Shown in pieces: positions 7,470-18,600 of a DNA stretch of 59,454 nucleotides. The stretch spans positions 1-59,454 of the forward strand of contig WQTD01000015.1 in the NCBI GenBank assembly GCA_009786455.1, written 5' to 3'. Below the pieces are notes generated by a model that searched no databases, was not told the DNA's origin, and saw nothing but the letters and a program-made list of their open reading frames with translations. The first letter of the stretch is position 1, and each line of letters begins with the position of its first letter. This DNA is from Treponema sp. GTDB lineage: Bacteria > Spirochaetota > Spirochaetia > Treponematales > Breznakiellaceae. The position numbers were made by a program, and so were the translations under genes.

Positions 7470-10400
7470 ATGAAAATTAAAAGACTTTTCACAGACTGCC
7501 GGAGCAGTCCGTATTATGGTATTGTTTGGGAACGGCGAAAGAGCGAAATACGCAATCCTAACGGCAAGGTTGTTTTTTCCGAAGAAACCGTTATCGTTCC
7601 CGCCTTCTGGAGTCAGATCGCCGCAGACATTATTGCCCAAAAATATTTCCGCAAGGCAGGTGTTCCCTCGGATAAGGTTTTTGAATGGAAGAAATGGTCT
7701 AAATCGCGCGATAATCCCGAGGATCCCGGCGCTAACCTGCCGCAAGATGGCGCTGAACATGACGCTCGTCAGGTTTTTCACCGTTTGGCATATACCTGGA
7801 CGGAATGGGGCAGGAATAACAGCTATTTTGACAGCGGCGAAGACGCAGACGCTTTTTATGATGAAACCTGCTATATGCTCGCTCATCAAATGGCTGCGCC
7901 GAACAGTCCGCAGTGGTTTAACACTGGTCTTTATTCAGTATACGGAATAGACGGTCCTGCCCAGGGGCATTTTTATTTTGATCCTGAAAAAAAGGAAACT
8001 GTAAAATCTGACAGCGCATATAAAAGACCTCAGCCTCACGCGTGTTTTATTCTTTCCATTGACGATGATCTTGTAAACGAAGGCGGCATAATGGATTTGA
8101 TGACCCGTGAAGCCCGTCTTTTCAAATACGGCTCGGGTACCGGTTCCAATTTTTCCCGCATCAGGGGAATGAATGAAAACCTTTCCGGCGGCGGAGTGTC
8201 ATCAGGGCTTTTGTCGTTTTTAAAAGTGAGCGATCGTTCCGCTTCCGCGATAAAATCCGGCGGCACTACCCGCAGAGCCGCAAAAATGGTAACGCTTGAT
8301 ATCGATCATCCGGATGTCGAAAAATATATAAGCTGGAAAGCCGGAGAAGAGCACAAAGTCGCTTCCATGGTAACCGGCTCTCTTGTTTTAAAGAAGCATA
8401 TTGACGCTGTTAAAAAAGCGCTTTCAGGTTTCCGCGGACCCGAGGATGATAAATTCAACGCAGAAAAAAACCACGAACTTGCCGCGGCTATCCGCGCAGC
8501 GTTAGCTGATAAAGTGACGCCGTCATATCTCTACCAGCAGCTTCGCCGTCTTGAACAGGGTGATGACGATGTTAACATACAGCAGTATTCCACCGCCTGG
8601 GACGATGAAGCGTACAACACGGTTTCAGGACAGAGTTCCAATAACAGCCTGCGTTTAACGGACGATTTTATGAAGGCGGTGTTAAATGACACTGACTGGG
8701 AACTGAAAAGCCGCACTACGGATGAAGCTGTAAAAACTGTAAAAGCGCGCAAGTTATGGTCGGAAATTGCAAAGACAAGCTGGCAATGCGCCGATCCGGG
8801 TCTTCAGTATCATACGACAATTAACGACTGGCATACATGCCCCGCAGGCGGTGAAATACGGGCGTCCAATCCATGCTCTGAATACATGTTTTTGGATGAC
8901 ACTGCCTGCAACCTGGCTTCGATCAACCTTGCACGCTTTTACGACAGGCAAAGCAAGACTTTCAATATTGAAGGTTATCTTCATGCAATCGGAATCTGGA
9001 CGGCAATTCTTGAAATTTCCGTCGTGATGGCCCAGTTTCCATCTGTGCGTATCGCTGAACTTTCATATCAATACCGCACTCTGGGACTTGGATACGCTAA
9101 TCTTGGAACTCTTCTTATGGTTATGGGTCTTGCCTATGATTCTGAGCAGGGACGCGCCGTAGCAGGAGCTCTTTCGGCTCTGCTTTCAGGAGAAGCGTAC
9201 GCGCAGTCAGCCCGCATGTCAGCCGAACACGGTCCATTTGCGCGTTACGGTGAAAATGCCGCAAGTATGCTTCGCGTTATACGCAACCACAGGCGTGCTG
9301 TCAACAATGAATCTGATTATGAAGAGCTTCATACAGTCCCGAAAGGAATTGATCCCGCTCATTGCCCGGCTTATCTTCTGGACGCTGCGAAAGCGGCATG
9401 GGACAGAGCTCTTGATCTGGGTAAAGCGCACGGTTACCGTAACGCGCAGGTTACGGCGATAGCTCCAACAGGGACAATCGGTTTATTAATGGACTGCGAC
9501 ACCACAGGCATTGAACCTGATTTCGCCCTTGTCAAGTTTAAAAAACTTGCAGGCGGCGGTTACTTTAAAATTATAAATCAGTCTGTACCTCCCGCTCTTG
9601 AGGCGCTTGGCTACGCTCCGCAGGCAATTGAAGAAATCGTAGCGTACGCGACGGGCAGAAAAACACTGACAGGGTCTCCTGCGATTAATCATGAAACTCT
9701 TAAAGCAAAAGGTTTTACTCAGGACGCGATTTCCGCCGCTGAAGACGCTGTAAAGACAGCCTTGAATCTGGAAGGTGTTTTTAGTCCTTACATAATCGGT
9801 AAAGTTTTTGTCGAAAAAGTTTTAAAAATTCCGGAAGCTACATGGTCATTAAAGGGTTTTTCGCTTCTCAAGCATCTGGGTTTCAGCTCGCAGGATATTG
9901 AAGACGCTGAACTTTTTGCCTGCGGCACAATGGGTCTTGAAAACGCGCCGGGACTTAAAAAAGAGCATTATTCTGTTTTTGACACTGCCGCTCCTTCAGG
10001 CAAAAAAGGAAAACGTTCGATTCCGTGGACAGCTCATATCGGCATGATGGCTGCTGTTCAGCCTTATATTTCCGGGGCGATTTCAAAAACGATAAATATG
10101 CCAAACTCGGCGAATTATGACGATGTTAAGGGTGCGTACATGCTTTCATGGAAAAATGCCGTCAAAGCGGTGGCTCTGTACCGAGACGGCTCAAAACTTT
10201 CTCAGCCTTTGAATACATTCGCTCCGGGAACCGATCCGTTAGCTGACACGATCATCAGGGTGGAGAAGGGAATGGGGTCGTTTGCAATTCCCGACAAAAG
10301 GAAAACCGCCAATCTACGCGGGCTTCGCAAACCCCTTCCCAACCGAAGAATTGGTTATACGCAAAAAGCGAAAATCGGCGGACATTCGATTTTTATAAGA

Positions 10401-11051
10401 ACCGGTGAATATGAAGATGGGAGCCTTGGGGAGATCTTCCTTGATATGCACAAGGAAGGCGCCGCTTTCCGCAGCCTTTTAAACGGATTTGCGATTACAG
10501 TTTCTCTTGGACTTCAGTACGGAGTTCCCCTTGAAGAATATATAGACGCTTTCACTTTCAGCCGGTTTGAGCCGAACGGGATGGTGCAGGGGCATGATTA
10601 TGTTAAAATGGCGACAAGCGTTATAGATTACGTATTCCGCGATCTTGCGATCAGTTATCTTAAGCGAACCGATTTAGGTCAGGTAAAACCAGAAGACCTT
10701 ATAGCTACCGCTACAAAGAGCGAGACTGAAATTTCTGATAAACCAGACAATGAAAAACAAGAGAAACAGAGCACAGGTTTCAGGCCGAATGCGACTGTTG
10801 TGCAGCAAACGCTTCCCCCTTCCGGAAAATCCAAAATCCAGGGTATGGCAAAAGCCGCAATCCATGCGACGCCGCAAGCTGCTGTAATGGAAGAATCCCT
10901 TGAAGAAGAAAGTGAAGTAATTAAAATCATTCAAGCGCGTATAAAAGGCTATGAAGGCGACCCTTGCTCTTCATGCGGTTCATTTACCCTTGTAAGAAAC
11001 GGTACGTGTATGAAGTGCGATACCTGCGGCGGTACATCAGGCTGTTCGTGA
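7470..11051 (+). CDS. nrdJ: Adenosylcobalamin-dependent (class II) ribonucleotide reductase
   Basis: Reduces ribonucleotides to deoxyribonucleotides using adenosylcobalamin to generate the thiyl radical, so it works with or without oxygen. The 1193-residue product matches the long NrdJ form. Visible landmarks are the N-terminal redox cysteine in 'PHACFIL' (Cys192), the radical-site loop 'NPCSEY' (Asn467, Cys469, Glu471), the phosphate-binding 'APTGTIG' near residue 663, a C-terminal TSCPD-like region ('[14 protein letters not shown]') and a final zinc-ribbon-like tail with CxxC pairs ('CSSCG', 'CMKCDTCGG') that regenerates the active-site disulfide. The ribosome binding site 'aaaggga' precedes the ATG at 7470. 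It stands alone, with no nrdAB or nrdDG in the window. The leader carries no obvious cobalamin riboswitch. Confidence 0.96.
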   Translation: MKIKRLFTDCRSSPYYGIVWERRKSEIRNPNGKVVFSEETVIVPAFWSQIAADIIAQKYFRKAGVPSDKVFEWKKWSKSRDNPEDPGANLPQDGAEHDARQVFHRLAYTWTEWGRNNSYFDSGEDADAFYDETCYMLAHQMAAPNSPQWFNTGLYSVYGIDGPAQGHFYFDPEKKETVKSDSAYKRPQPHACFILSIDDDLVNEGGIMDLMTREARLFKYGSGTGSNFSRIRGMNENLSGGGVSSGLLSFLKVSDRSASAIKSGGTTRRAAKMVTLDIDHPDVEKYISWKAGEEHKVASMVTGSLVLKKHIDAVKKALSGFRGPEDDKFNAEKNHELAAAIRAALADKVTPSYLYQQLRRLEQGDDDVNIQQYSTAWDDEAYNTVSGQSSNNSLRLTDDFMKAVLNDTDWELKSRTTDEAVKTVKARKLWSEIAKTSWQCADPGLQYHTTINDWHTCPAGGEIRASNPCSEYMFLDDTACNLASINLARFYDRQSKTFNIEGYLHAIGIWTAILEISVVMAQFPSVRIAELSYQYRTLGLGYANLGTLLMVMGLAYDSEQGRAVAGALSALLSGEAYAQSARMSAEHGPFARYGENAASMLRVIRNHRRAVNNESDYEELHTVPKGIDPAHCPAYLLDAAKAAWDRALDLGKAHGYRNAQVTAIAPTGTIGLLMDCDTTGIEPDFALVKFKKLAGGGYFKIINQSVPPALEALGYAPQAIEEIVAYATGRKTLTGSPAINHETLKAKGFTQDAISAAEDAVKTALNLEGVFSPYIIGKVFVEKVLKIPEATWSLKGFSLLKHLGFSSQDIEDAELFACGTMGLENAPGLKKEHYSVFDTAAPSGKKGKRSIPWTAHIGMMAAVQPYISGAISKTINMPNSANYDDVKGAYMLSWKNAVKAVALYRDGSKLSQPLNTFAPGTDPLADTIIRVEKGMGSFAIPDKRKTANLRGLRKPLPNRRIGYTQKAKIGGHSIFIRTGEYEDGSLGEIFLDMHKEGAAFRSLLNGFAITVSLGLQYGVPLEEYIDAFTFSRFEPNGMVQGHDYVKMATSVIDYVFRDLAISYLKRTDLGQVKPEDLIATATKSETEISDKPDNEKQEKQSTGFRPNATVVQQTLPPSGKSKIQGMAKAAIHATPQAAVMEESLEEESEVIKIIQARIKGYEGDPCSSCGSFTLVRNGTCMKCDTCGGTSGCS

Positions 11052-11059
11052 TTAATGAT

Positions 11060-11082
11060 GAGTAATGAGCGGTGAGTAATGA
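11060..11082 (+). repeat. Short direct repeat 'gagtaatga' across a gene start
   Basis: The word gagtaatga occurs at 11060-11068 and 11074-11082, 14 bp apart, within a run rich in 'taatga'. The second copy overlaps the GTG start of the methyltransferase gene, so the start codon and the missing Shine-Dalgarno lie within the repeat. Similar taatga-rich runs occur between genes in many bacteria. Confidence 0.45.
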
Positions 11083-12169
11083 TGAATTTTTCCTTAATAA
11101 CAGCGTTAAGAATAAATACTGCGCGGCTTTCATTCCGGGTTTGCAGGATGTAATCGCGGATATTGTTAAAGAACGTCTTTCTGACGTTAAAATTTTAAAG
11201 CTTTTTGACGGCGCTATTCTTTTTGAAACAAAGACAACTTATGATAAATTCAATTTTTTTTGTTTTAACAATATTTTCGCTGTAATTGATTTTTCCGAAG
11301 ATACGCACACGGAAGCACAGAGGAACAGGGAAAATAATGAAAAAGGCGCTATTTTAATAAAAAGATATATAAAGAAAATTTTAAAAGAGGATATTTTTAC
11401 AAAAGACGTTATTTCCAATAACAGTAAGAATTTTCATACTTTCAGGATTGTTGTTTCCAATGAAAATACGCCAGCGGCAATCGATGAAAAACTGAGAGAT
11501 GAAGCGGAGAAGCTGATTTCCTGTCTTTCCGGATTGAAAGTGAACCGCGCCCTTCCTGATACGGAATTCTGGTTTTTACGGCGAAGTGAAGGAATTTCAC
11601 TTTTCATGAAACGCCTTACCCTGCGCTCTTCCTGGGAGAAGACGCTTCACAAAGGCGAGCTGCCTCCTCCCCTTGCATGGACGCTCTGCCGCCTTGCGCG
11701 TCTTTCACACAGCGATACCGTACTCGATCCTTTCTGCGGTTACGGTTCAATCCCTGAAGCGGCGGTAAAACATTTTCACATAACAAAATTTATCGCCTGT
11801 GACAGCAGCAGGGAAGCGTATCGGTATACAGAAGAAAGATTTAAAAAACGTAAAAGCGCGGAGTTGACGCTTTATAACGAAGATTTTTCCAAACTGCCTT
11901 CCCTTGTAAAGGAAAAAAGCGTTGACGCGATTGTAACGGATCCGCCGTGGGGGCTTTTTAAACAAACAGGCGGCGGCGTTTTACCGGAAAAAATGTTTGA
12001 TGTTTTCGGGAAACTTCTTAAAGACGGCGGAAGAGCGGCGGTATTGTATGAAAACAATGACAGTTTTTTAAAAAAAGTTCCCGATAACTTCAAATTGAAA
12101 ACAAATATTCCAATCCTTCTTTCCGGCAGAAAAGCGGTTATTTATTTGCTTGTTAATACTGTTATTTGA
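11072..12169 (+). CDS. THUMP/UPF0020-type RNA guanine methyltransferase
   Basis: A 365-residue protein with an N-terminal THUMP-like RNA-binding half and a C-terminal Rossmann methyltransferase. SAM-binding motif I is 'DPFCGYGSIPEAA' near residue 220, motif II is the acidic 'ACDSS' and the catalytic motif IV is 'TDPPWG' near 293, the N2-guanine type seen in Trm14/TrmG10/RlmL-like enzymes. The target, tRNA or 23S rRNA, cannot be told from the sequence. Start: GTG at 11072, 20 bp after nrdJ, without a clear ribosome binding site and inside a short repeat. The THUMP half contains the charged stretch 'EDTHTEAQRNRENNEK' (near residues 76-91), encoded by a dispersed repeat relative, which looks like an in-frame insertion. 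Adenylate kinase follows. Confidence 0.8.
   Translation: MSNDEFFLNNSVKNKYCAAFIPGLQDVIADIVKERLSDVKILKLFDGAILFETKTTYDKFNFFCFNNIFAVIDFSEDTHTEAQRNRENNEKGAILIKRYIKKILKEDIFTKDVISNNSKNFHTFRIVVSNENTPAAIDEKLRDEAEKLISCLSGLKVNRALPDTEFWFLRRSEGISLFMKRLTLRSSWEKTLHKGELPPPLAWTLCRLARLSHSDTVLDPFCGYGSIPEAAVKHFHITKFIACDSSREAYRYTEERFKKRKSAELTLYNEDFSKLPSLVKEKSVDAIVTDPPWGLFKQTGGGVLPEKMFDVFGKLLKDGGRAAVLYENNDSFLKKVPDNFKLKTNIPILLSGRKAVIYLLVNTVI
11302..11330 (-). repeat. Dispersed repeat relative inserted in the coding frame
   Basis: The sequence 'cacacggaagcacagagg' is the complement of the intergenic word at 1529-1557 with about 16 of 21 matches. In frame it encodes 'THTEAQRNRE', a hydrophilic segment that breaks the THUMP fold pattern and is typical of proteins that have absorbed this kind of repeat. 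Confidence 0.4.
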
Positions 12170-12198
12170 ATGTATGATAAGTAAAAAAGGAGTCAAAT

Positions 12199-12828
12199 AT
12201 GAAATTGATATTTTTAGGTCCTCCGGGCGCTGGTAAAGGCACTCTTGCTGTGAAAGCCGCAGAGATATTAAAAATACTTCAAATAAGCACTGGTTCTATT
12301 TTTCGCTCTGCTGTAGCGGACGGCAGCCCTTTGGGTCTTAAGGTAAAAGGAATCATGGATGCCGGAAAATTGGTGGATGATGAGACAACGATTGAGCTTG
12401 TCAGGGAGCGGCTTGCAAAGGACGATGTTCAGAAGGGATATATTCTGGACGGATTTCCCCGTACAATCCCGCAGGCGCAGGCTCTCGAATCTTTTTCAAA
12501 AGTGGAAAAGGTTATAAATTTTGACATTCCTGATTCCGGCGTTCTTGAGCGTCTGGGAGGAAGAAGGGTTTGCCGAATGTGCGGATATAATTTCCACGCT
12601 GTTTTTAACAAACCTGCAAAAGAAGGAATCTGCGATCATTGCGGAGGTGAAGTTTATATCCGTGAAGATGACAAACCCGAAGCGATTCAAAAACGTCTTG
12701 AAGTTTACCGCACCCAGACAGCTCCGCTGATCGATTATTACAGGGAAAAAGGTTTACTGCTTGATATTGACGCAAAACCGATGGTTGATCAAATTGTGAT
12801 CAATTTTAAAAACGCGCTTGGGATTTAA
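12199..12828 (+). CDS. adk: Adenylate kinase with zinc-type LID
   Basis: Catalyses ATP + AMP to 2 ADP in the cytoplasm. The 209-residue product has the P-loop 'GPPGAGKGT' (7-15), the AMP-binding 'STGSIFRSA' (30-38), 'LDGFPRT' (83-89) and a LID carrying four cysteines (C125, C128, C145, C148) that bind structural zinc, as in Gram-positive and several spirochaetal enzymes. The ribosome binding site 'aaaaaaggag' is optimally spaced. The stop codon overlaps the stop of the convergent proS gene: both use the palindrome TTAA at 12825-12828. LID residues and length are normal. Confidence 0.97.
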   Translation: MKLIFLGPPGAGKGTLAVKAAEILKILQISTGSIFRSAVADGSPLGLKVKGIMDAGKLVDDETTIELVRERLAKDDVQKGYILDGFPRTIPQAQALESFSKVEKVINFDIPDSGVLERLGGRRVCRMCGYNFHAVFNKPAKEGICDHCGGEVYIREDDKPEAIQKRLEVYRTQTAPLIDYYREKGLLLDIDAKPMVDQIVINFKNALGI

Positions 12829-14642
12829 CCGTTTAGAGAATTCAACTCTTCCTGAATTTTTTCCGCTAATTCCGCAGCCGCCTTTTCCAGATCAATCGTG
12901 CGGTTTTCTTTCTCGTTGCGGCGTTTAACTTCAACCTGGGGAGTTGAATTTGTAAGCCCTTTGTCGCCGATTACAACACGCCACGGGATTCCGATAAGGT
13001 CCGCATCGTTAAATTTTACTCCGGGACGTTCATTGCGGTCATCGAGAAGGACTTCGATCCCTTTTTGCATCAGTTCAGTAGACAGTTTATCTGCGGCGTC
13101 TTTTACTTCGCCGTCGTATTTAATCGGGATGATGATAACGTGGAAAGGCGCGACTGACACAGGCCAGATGATGCCGTTCCCGTCGTGGTGTTCTTCGATT
13201 ACTGAAGCAAGAGTACGGTCAATGCCGATGCCGTAACAGCCCATTGTCGGCGTTTGGGCTTTTCCGTTTTCATCAAGGAAACTTACGTTCATGGAAGCAG
13301 TGTATTTTTTCCCAAGTTTAAAAATATGTCCAAGTTCATTTCCCATTTTTATGTAAAGCTCTCCGCCGCAGAAGGAACATCGATCCGATGCTTTTACAGT
13401 GCGGAGATCCTCAGTCATTGCACTTTCAAAGTCCCGTCCGTATGCTGTATGTTTAAAATGCTTGTCTTTTTCAAGAGCGCCTGTCACTGCGTCATTCATC
13501 GCGGTAACGCTGTTATCAATTATCAGCGGAAGCGAAGTCAAACCGACAGGACCTGCAAAACCGACAGGCGCGCCTGTAAAGCGAGTAACATCGGTATCGG
13601 ATGCAAGGCTTACTTCTCCGGCTTTTAAAACTGCGGCAAGTTTTACTTCGTTAACGTCAAGATCACCCCTGATTGCGACAGCGACAAAGGTTTCATTACA
13701 AACATCCGTTACGGAGGACGAGTCATTCTTTCGCTCAGAGGATATGTCAGCTTCAATGTTTACCGCGCGGTAGATGAGAGTCTTGATAAATTTTTGCGGC
13801 TGCGTTTTTAAAAAATCACAAAGTTCGCTTATCGTTTTCACATCCGGCGTGTTTATTTTTTCAAAAGCGGGAGTATTAGCGGCGGCGGCTTTGGCTTCTT
13901 CAACCGAAGCGGGAGCAGTATAATCAGGAGCGCAGGAAGCTTTTTCCACATTCGCGGCGTATCCGCATTTTTTACAGAGTATCAATGTATTGTCGCCGAT
14001 TTCGCTTTCTACCATGAACTCTTCAGAACCGCTACCTCCCATAGCCCCTGAATCGGCTTTAACAGGAATGACAGATAGCCCGCAGCGTTTGAAAATTCTG
14101 CGGTAGGCGCGTCCCATCGCCTGATAGGTCTCGTCAAGGCTTTCATCATCGGCATGCCAGGAGTATGCGTCCTTCATTATAAATTCGCGTCCCCGCATGA
14201 CACCGTAACGCGGACGGATTTCATCGCGGAACTTTGTGTTTATCTGGTAGAGAGCGAGCGGAAGCTGGCGGTAACTGGAAAGTTCGTCCCTTACAATCGC
14301 GGTGAACGCTTCTTCGGCTGTGGGTGAAACGACAAAGTCATTGTTGAGGCGGTTTTTTACCCGTAAAAGCGATTCGCCCATCGCATGCCAGCGGCCGGAT
14401 TCTTTCCATAATTCTCCGGGAATCACTACAGTCGGTTTTATTTCAAGAGCGCCGATGGCATTCATCTCTTCGCGGGCGATTTGCTCTACTTTGCGGAAAG
14501 CGCGTAGTCCAAGCGGAAGATAGGCAAAAAGTCCGTTGGACAACTTGCGTAAAAGACCGGCGCGGAACATCAGCTTATGGCTTGCGATTACCGCGTCTGC
14601 GGGAACTTCTCTCAATGTGGGAATAAAAAAACGGGAATAATT
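12825..14642 (-). CDS. proS: Prolyl-tRNA synthetase (bacterial type with editing domain)
   Basis: Charges tRNA-Pro. It is a class II synthetase: motif 2 region 'KFRDEIRPRYGVMRGREFIMKD' at about residues 135-156 and motif 3 'GCYGIGIDRTLASVIE' near 454. Between them lies the roughly 180-residue YbaK-like insertion that hydrolyses Ala-tRNA-Pro. The C-terminal anticodon-binding domain ends near 'RNEKENRTIDLEKA'. I place the start at the ATG at 14642 because the family begins with 'FIPTLREVPADA' close to the N-terminus; the frame stays open to an upstream ATG at 14705 (21 more residues), and neither has a convincing ribosome binding site. It is convergent with adk with overlapping stops. The cognate tRNA-Pro(CGG) lies 6.6 kb away. 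Confidence 0.95.
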   Translation of the reverse strand, partial: NYSRFFIPTLREVPADAVIASHKLMFRAGLLRKLSNGLFAYLPLGLRAFRKVEQIAREEMNAIGALEIKPTVVIPGELWKESGRWHAMGESLLRVKNRLNNDFVVSPTAEEAFTAIVRDELSSYRQLPLALYQINTKFRDEIRPRYGVMRGREFIMKDAYSWHADDESLDETYQAMGRAYRRIFKRCGLSVIPVKADSGAMGGSGSEEFMVESEIGDNTLILCKKCGYAANVEKASCAPDYTAPASVEEAKAAAANTPAFEKINTPDVKTISELCDFLKTQPQKFIKTLIYRAVNIEADISSERKNDSSSVTDVCNETFVAVAIRGDLDVNEVKLAAVLKAGEVSLASDTDVTRFTGAPVGFAGPVGLTSLPLIIDNSVTAMNDAVTGALEKDKHFKHTAYGRDFESAMTEDLRTVKASDRCSFCGGELYIKMGNELGHIFKLGKKYTASMNVSFLDENGKAQTPTMGCYGIGIDRTLASVIEEHHDGNGIIWPVSVAPFHVIIIPIKYDGEVKDAADKLSTELMQKGIEVLLDDRNERPGVKFNDADLIGIPWRVVIGDKGLTNSTPQVEVKRRNEKENRTIDLEKAAAELAEKIQEELNSLNG

Positions 14643-14770
14643 CATAAGGTTGCAGTATACATCATTAGATGTCTGTGTGTATAGTTCAAATTTTGAAAAT
14701 GCCATTCAACTTGAAGGATTATATTTAACATTTTTATCTTGTTTATTAAAATATTTACAAATACGGTTTT

Positions 14771-15628
14771 CTAATAACCCATGTTGCTTTTTAAGTCTTC
14801 TTTAAACAACCGCATTTGTTTTGCGATCCTTATATGTTTGGCGACTTTATCGTTCAGTTCCTTTGGCTTAAAAGGTTTTACAATAAAGTCAGATGCGCCG
14901 ATGGAAATGGCTTTGTTTACATGATCCATTGTTCCTTCGGTTGTTATAATAATAATCGGAGTATCCTCATACTCCGGCATTACCCGTATCATCTGAATAA
15001 GATCAAAACCGTTTAATACGGGCATTAAGTAATCAAGAAGGATCAAATCAGGGCTTTTTGTCCGTAAAAAATCCAGCGCGTCCTGGGATTTAGAGAGTAT
15101 ATACACTTTATACCGGTCATGCAGGGCATATTGCATTGCACGTAACATGCTGGTTACATCGTCAACAATGAGAACAACAGGCTTGTTGCTGACAGTCTCG
15201 CCTGCTGAAAATTCATTTTGCTCCGGAGAGCTCAGGTTATTCCCGACAATCTCCATTAACTTTGAAGCGGTATAAGGTTTGATAATATAATCAGCCGCTC
15301 CAAGGCTTAAACCTTTGACCACGCTTTCCCTGTCGCTTTTCCCCGTCAGGAAGATTACCGGAACGGCGGAATAACGCTCATCAGCTTTCAGGCTTTTAAT
15401 GGCTTCATATCCGTCAACATCAGGCATGTTGACATCCATGAGAATTAAATCAGGAGTGATTTTTTCAAGTATTTCGAACATTTTTTCGGCGGAATCCATA
15501 GTATAAACATCATAACGATCCTGCAGCCTGTTTTTCACCGATGTAAGACTGTACTGAATGTCATCAACGTAAATAATTTTTTTTCGGGATTCAGAAATTT
15601 GAGACACTGATTTAGCCGGCTCTTTCAT
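14771..15628 (-). CDS. Response regulator with two receiver domains
   Basis: A 285-residue protein made only of two CheY-like receivers, with no output domain. Receiver 1 has acidic pair 'YVDD', phospho-acceptor context 'LILMDVNMPDVDG' and conserved Lys in 'IIKPY'. Receiver 2 has 'LIVDDV', 'LILLDYLMPVLNG' and 'IVKPFKPKE'. Both therefore look phosphorylatable. The start ATG at 15628 has 'ggag' upstream and overlaps the end of the hybrid kinase gene by 17 bp; an upstream in-frame ATG at 15652 lacks a ribosome binding site. Coupled translation with the kinase makes it the likely partner, acting as a phosphate sink, relay or protein-protein signal. Confidence 0.9.
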   Translation of the reverse strand: MKEPAKSVSQISESRKKIIYVDDIQYSLTSVKNRLQDRYDVYTMDSAEKMFEILEKITPDLILMDVNMPDVDGYEAIKSLKADERYSAVPVIFLTGKSDRESVVKGLSLGAADYIIKPYTASKLMEIVGNNLSSPEQNEFSAGETVSNKPVVLIVDDVTSMLRAMQYALHDRYKVYILSKSQDALDFLRTKSPDLILLDYLMPVLNGFDLIQMIRVMPEYEDTPIIIITTEGTMDHVNKAISIGASDFIVKPFKPKELNDKVAKHIRIAKQMRLFKEDLKSNMGY

Positions 15629-18600
15629 TATTATAACTCTCCAGTTTTTCAATTATTTCCTTGAAATTTGATCTGTCAATATTGTGCCGCAGCCAGGCAG
15701 TAAGACCGTCATCCGCCTCATATTTATACTTTTCTATTTCCGCCATTGCCTTGTCAGCTTTTTCAATATCATAATTCATGCAGGCGGCAAGAAACTGTCT
15801 CAGTGTTTCCATGTCAGGCAAGTCTTTGAGCGGTTTCGGATTTTCCGTGTCAAGGTCGTCAAACATTTTTTCCAAATCAAAAATCAATTTCCAGGCGTTT
15901 GCAAGGAATGTTTTGTGGCGCTCATGTATGTATTCAAAATCACCTGTTTTTGCCGCCTCCTCAAGTTCTTTCGCATTTTTACCAATTTGCTCTGCGCCGA
16001 CATCAATGCTTGTTCCCTTGATCCCATGAACTTTTATTTCATAATTTCTGATTGTTTCTTCGTCAGGTTCTTTTTCGATTTCTTCAAGAAGGGATCGAAC
16101 ACTGGATGTATACGAACGCAGAATTTGAAGATATTGTTTTTCATCATCTTCGTATCGTTCTAATCCCTTTACTATATCCAGTCCGTCAATTTTTTTATCC
16201 AGAAGCCATGCGCTGGAAGCGCAAGTTTCGTGTAACATTTCAGCATACTCATTTGCCTCTGCTTCGGCTTCCTCAAATTCACTGCGAATCATATGTTCCG
16301 TAATCCTGTCCAGAACCACCCTTGTCTCTCTCGAACAACTACGTATTTCATTAATTGAATCTAAAGCACCCTTTCTGTCGTAGTCTGCGCAAAGTTCCCT
16401 GATTGCCGCCATCCTGCTGCGTAAGTCATCAATGTCGTCATCATCAGCATAAGCTCTATCTGCAGCAGCTTCCCGTTTTGATTCTAGCTGATCCGATAGT
16501 TGGCGTAATTTATCCAGAAATTCCGGGGTTAATTCCTTTAACAACTCTATGTTTTCCTCCCGTCCTCCCATTTCCAGCATGTATGCCGCCTTGGAAAGTT
16601 CTTTTTCTCCTATGTTCGAAAGGGAACTTTTAATGCCGTGAACTGTTGTTATAAATTTTTTTAACGTATCCTCGTTTTCAAATCCGTTTTTTTGCGCCGC
16701 GTCAGCCTGATACACAAGTCCTTCCAGCAGCGCCAAAGCTTTATATGCGTCCCGGATAAAAGATTCCATCAAAATCGAATCTATTCCGGTATTATTTTCA
16801 GTCACCGCACATCCGGCAGGTGCAGAGCTTTTATTTTGCCGCCTTGCCGCCTCTATCACTTCATTCGGCTGCTTGTCTCTCACATATTTGTTAAGAATCG
16901 TATTCATCTGCCGTATGTCTATCGGTTTTGATATAAAATCATTAAAACCGTTTTTAAGAAACATATCCGCCTGCCCGGACACCGCGTTTGCTGTAAGAGC
17001 GATAATCGGAGCGCTGTAACCCAGATCGCGTATATACCTTGCCGCTTCAAGTCCGTCCATTTCAGGCATCATGTGATCCATGAAAATTATGTCGTAGATT
17101 TTACCTTCTTTTATTTTATTGATGGCCATCTGCCCGCTCATGGCAGTGTCTATCTGCAGCCTGTATAATTTTATAAGACCGACAGCGACATATATATTTG
17201 TTTCAACATCGTCAACAACCAAGATGCTTCCATAGGGCATTGGGTCGCGTACTATTTTATTTCTCACTTTTTTCGCCATAAAATTAATGCGGAACTGACG
17301 CAGGCTGTCAGCGACATCGCTTCCGATAGTTTCCCTGTTTTTAATTTCCTGCGGCAGTTTGACAATAAAAAGCGTGCCTTTATCCGGCTCGCTTTCTACG
17401 CTGATATTTCCGTCCATGAGGTCTACAAGACGCTTTGTGATCGTAAGACCAAGTCCTGTGCCTTCGACTGTAAGATTTTTTCTTATATTAAAGCGCGTAT
17501 ATTCCACAAACAATTTATCCAATTGCTCTTTTGTCATTCCGCTGCCGGTATCCCGGACGCTTAAAATTAAAGTAATGCCTTCTTTGTCATGTCCAATCCA
17601 TTTAACCTGATTATTCATAGAATGATCAGGCAAATGTGAAATTAACGGAATTGGTTCTGTAGAAACAGATAACGTAACCTTTCCCTCGTCAGTATATTTA
17701 ACCGCATTGGACAGGAGATTATTCAAAATTTGTTTAATACGAAGCGAATCGCCGATAAGATTCGCCGGTATGTTTTCATCAACCTTAAGCTCAAACTCAA
17801 TCGGCTTTGATTCAACGCGCATTATATTCAATTGAACGGAGTCATTTATCATGCTTGCGACTTTATATGAAGAGGACATTATATCAAGCTTGCCCGCTTC
17901 AATTTTTGAAAAATCCAGTATGTCGTTAATAATGCCCAAAAGTAAATCGCATGAACTGTAAATTTTATCAAGTCCTTCCTGAATATCCGCGGGTAATTGA
18001 TCATTTGATATCAATAATTCAGTAACACCGAGAATTGCGTTCATTGGCGTGCGTATCTCGTGGCTCATATTCGCAAGGAAACTGGACTTTGCGGAATTCG
18101 CAAGCTGCGCAGTCTCGTGCGCTTTGTACCTCTCAGAGCCTGAAACAGCCAGCGCCATTAAATCCGCCAGAGATGAAGCGAAGTTCTGCTCTTCCATTGT
18201 CCACTCGCGTTTTTCAGGATAATCATCGCATATCCACTGTTCGACACAGACAACTCCCGCCAGTTGACCGTCGACGCGGATTGGCGCGTCAAGGGCTGCG
18301 CATAAATAATCATATCCGCTGAATGAATCGGTAATCAACTTGCACTCATCAATGTTATTCATAATTATAAGCCGCTCTGATTTCAACAGATTCAAATACT
18401 CCTTATGATTTGTCAGCTCAAATGTTTCAGAAAAATCCCAGTTATTGGCAAACATATCATAACTGGAAATGCAGTTTAAAATATCTTCATTATTTAAATA
18501 GCTCCATATGCTAACGCGGTGAGCGCTCAGCGCGGCGCTTCCTTCCTGCGCGACAATATCAGAGGCGTCTTTTAAAACTCCTGCGGAAATGGTCGGCGAT

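Noticed and set aside
8531-8752. Small antisense ORFs in nrdJ, proS and the hybrid kinase
   Set aside because: Shadows of well-supported coding regions with no independent start signals.
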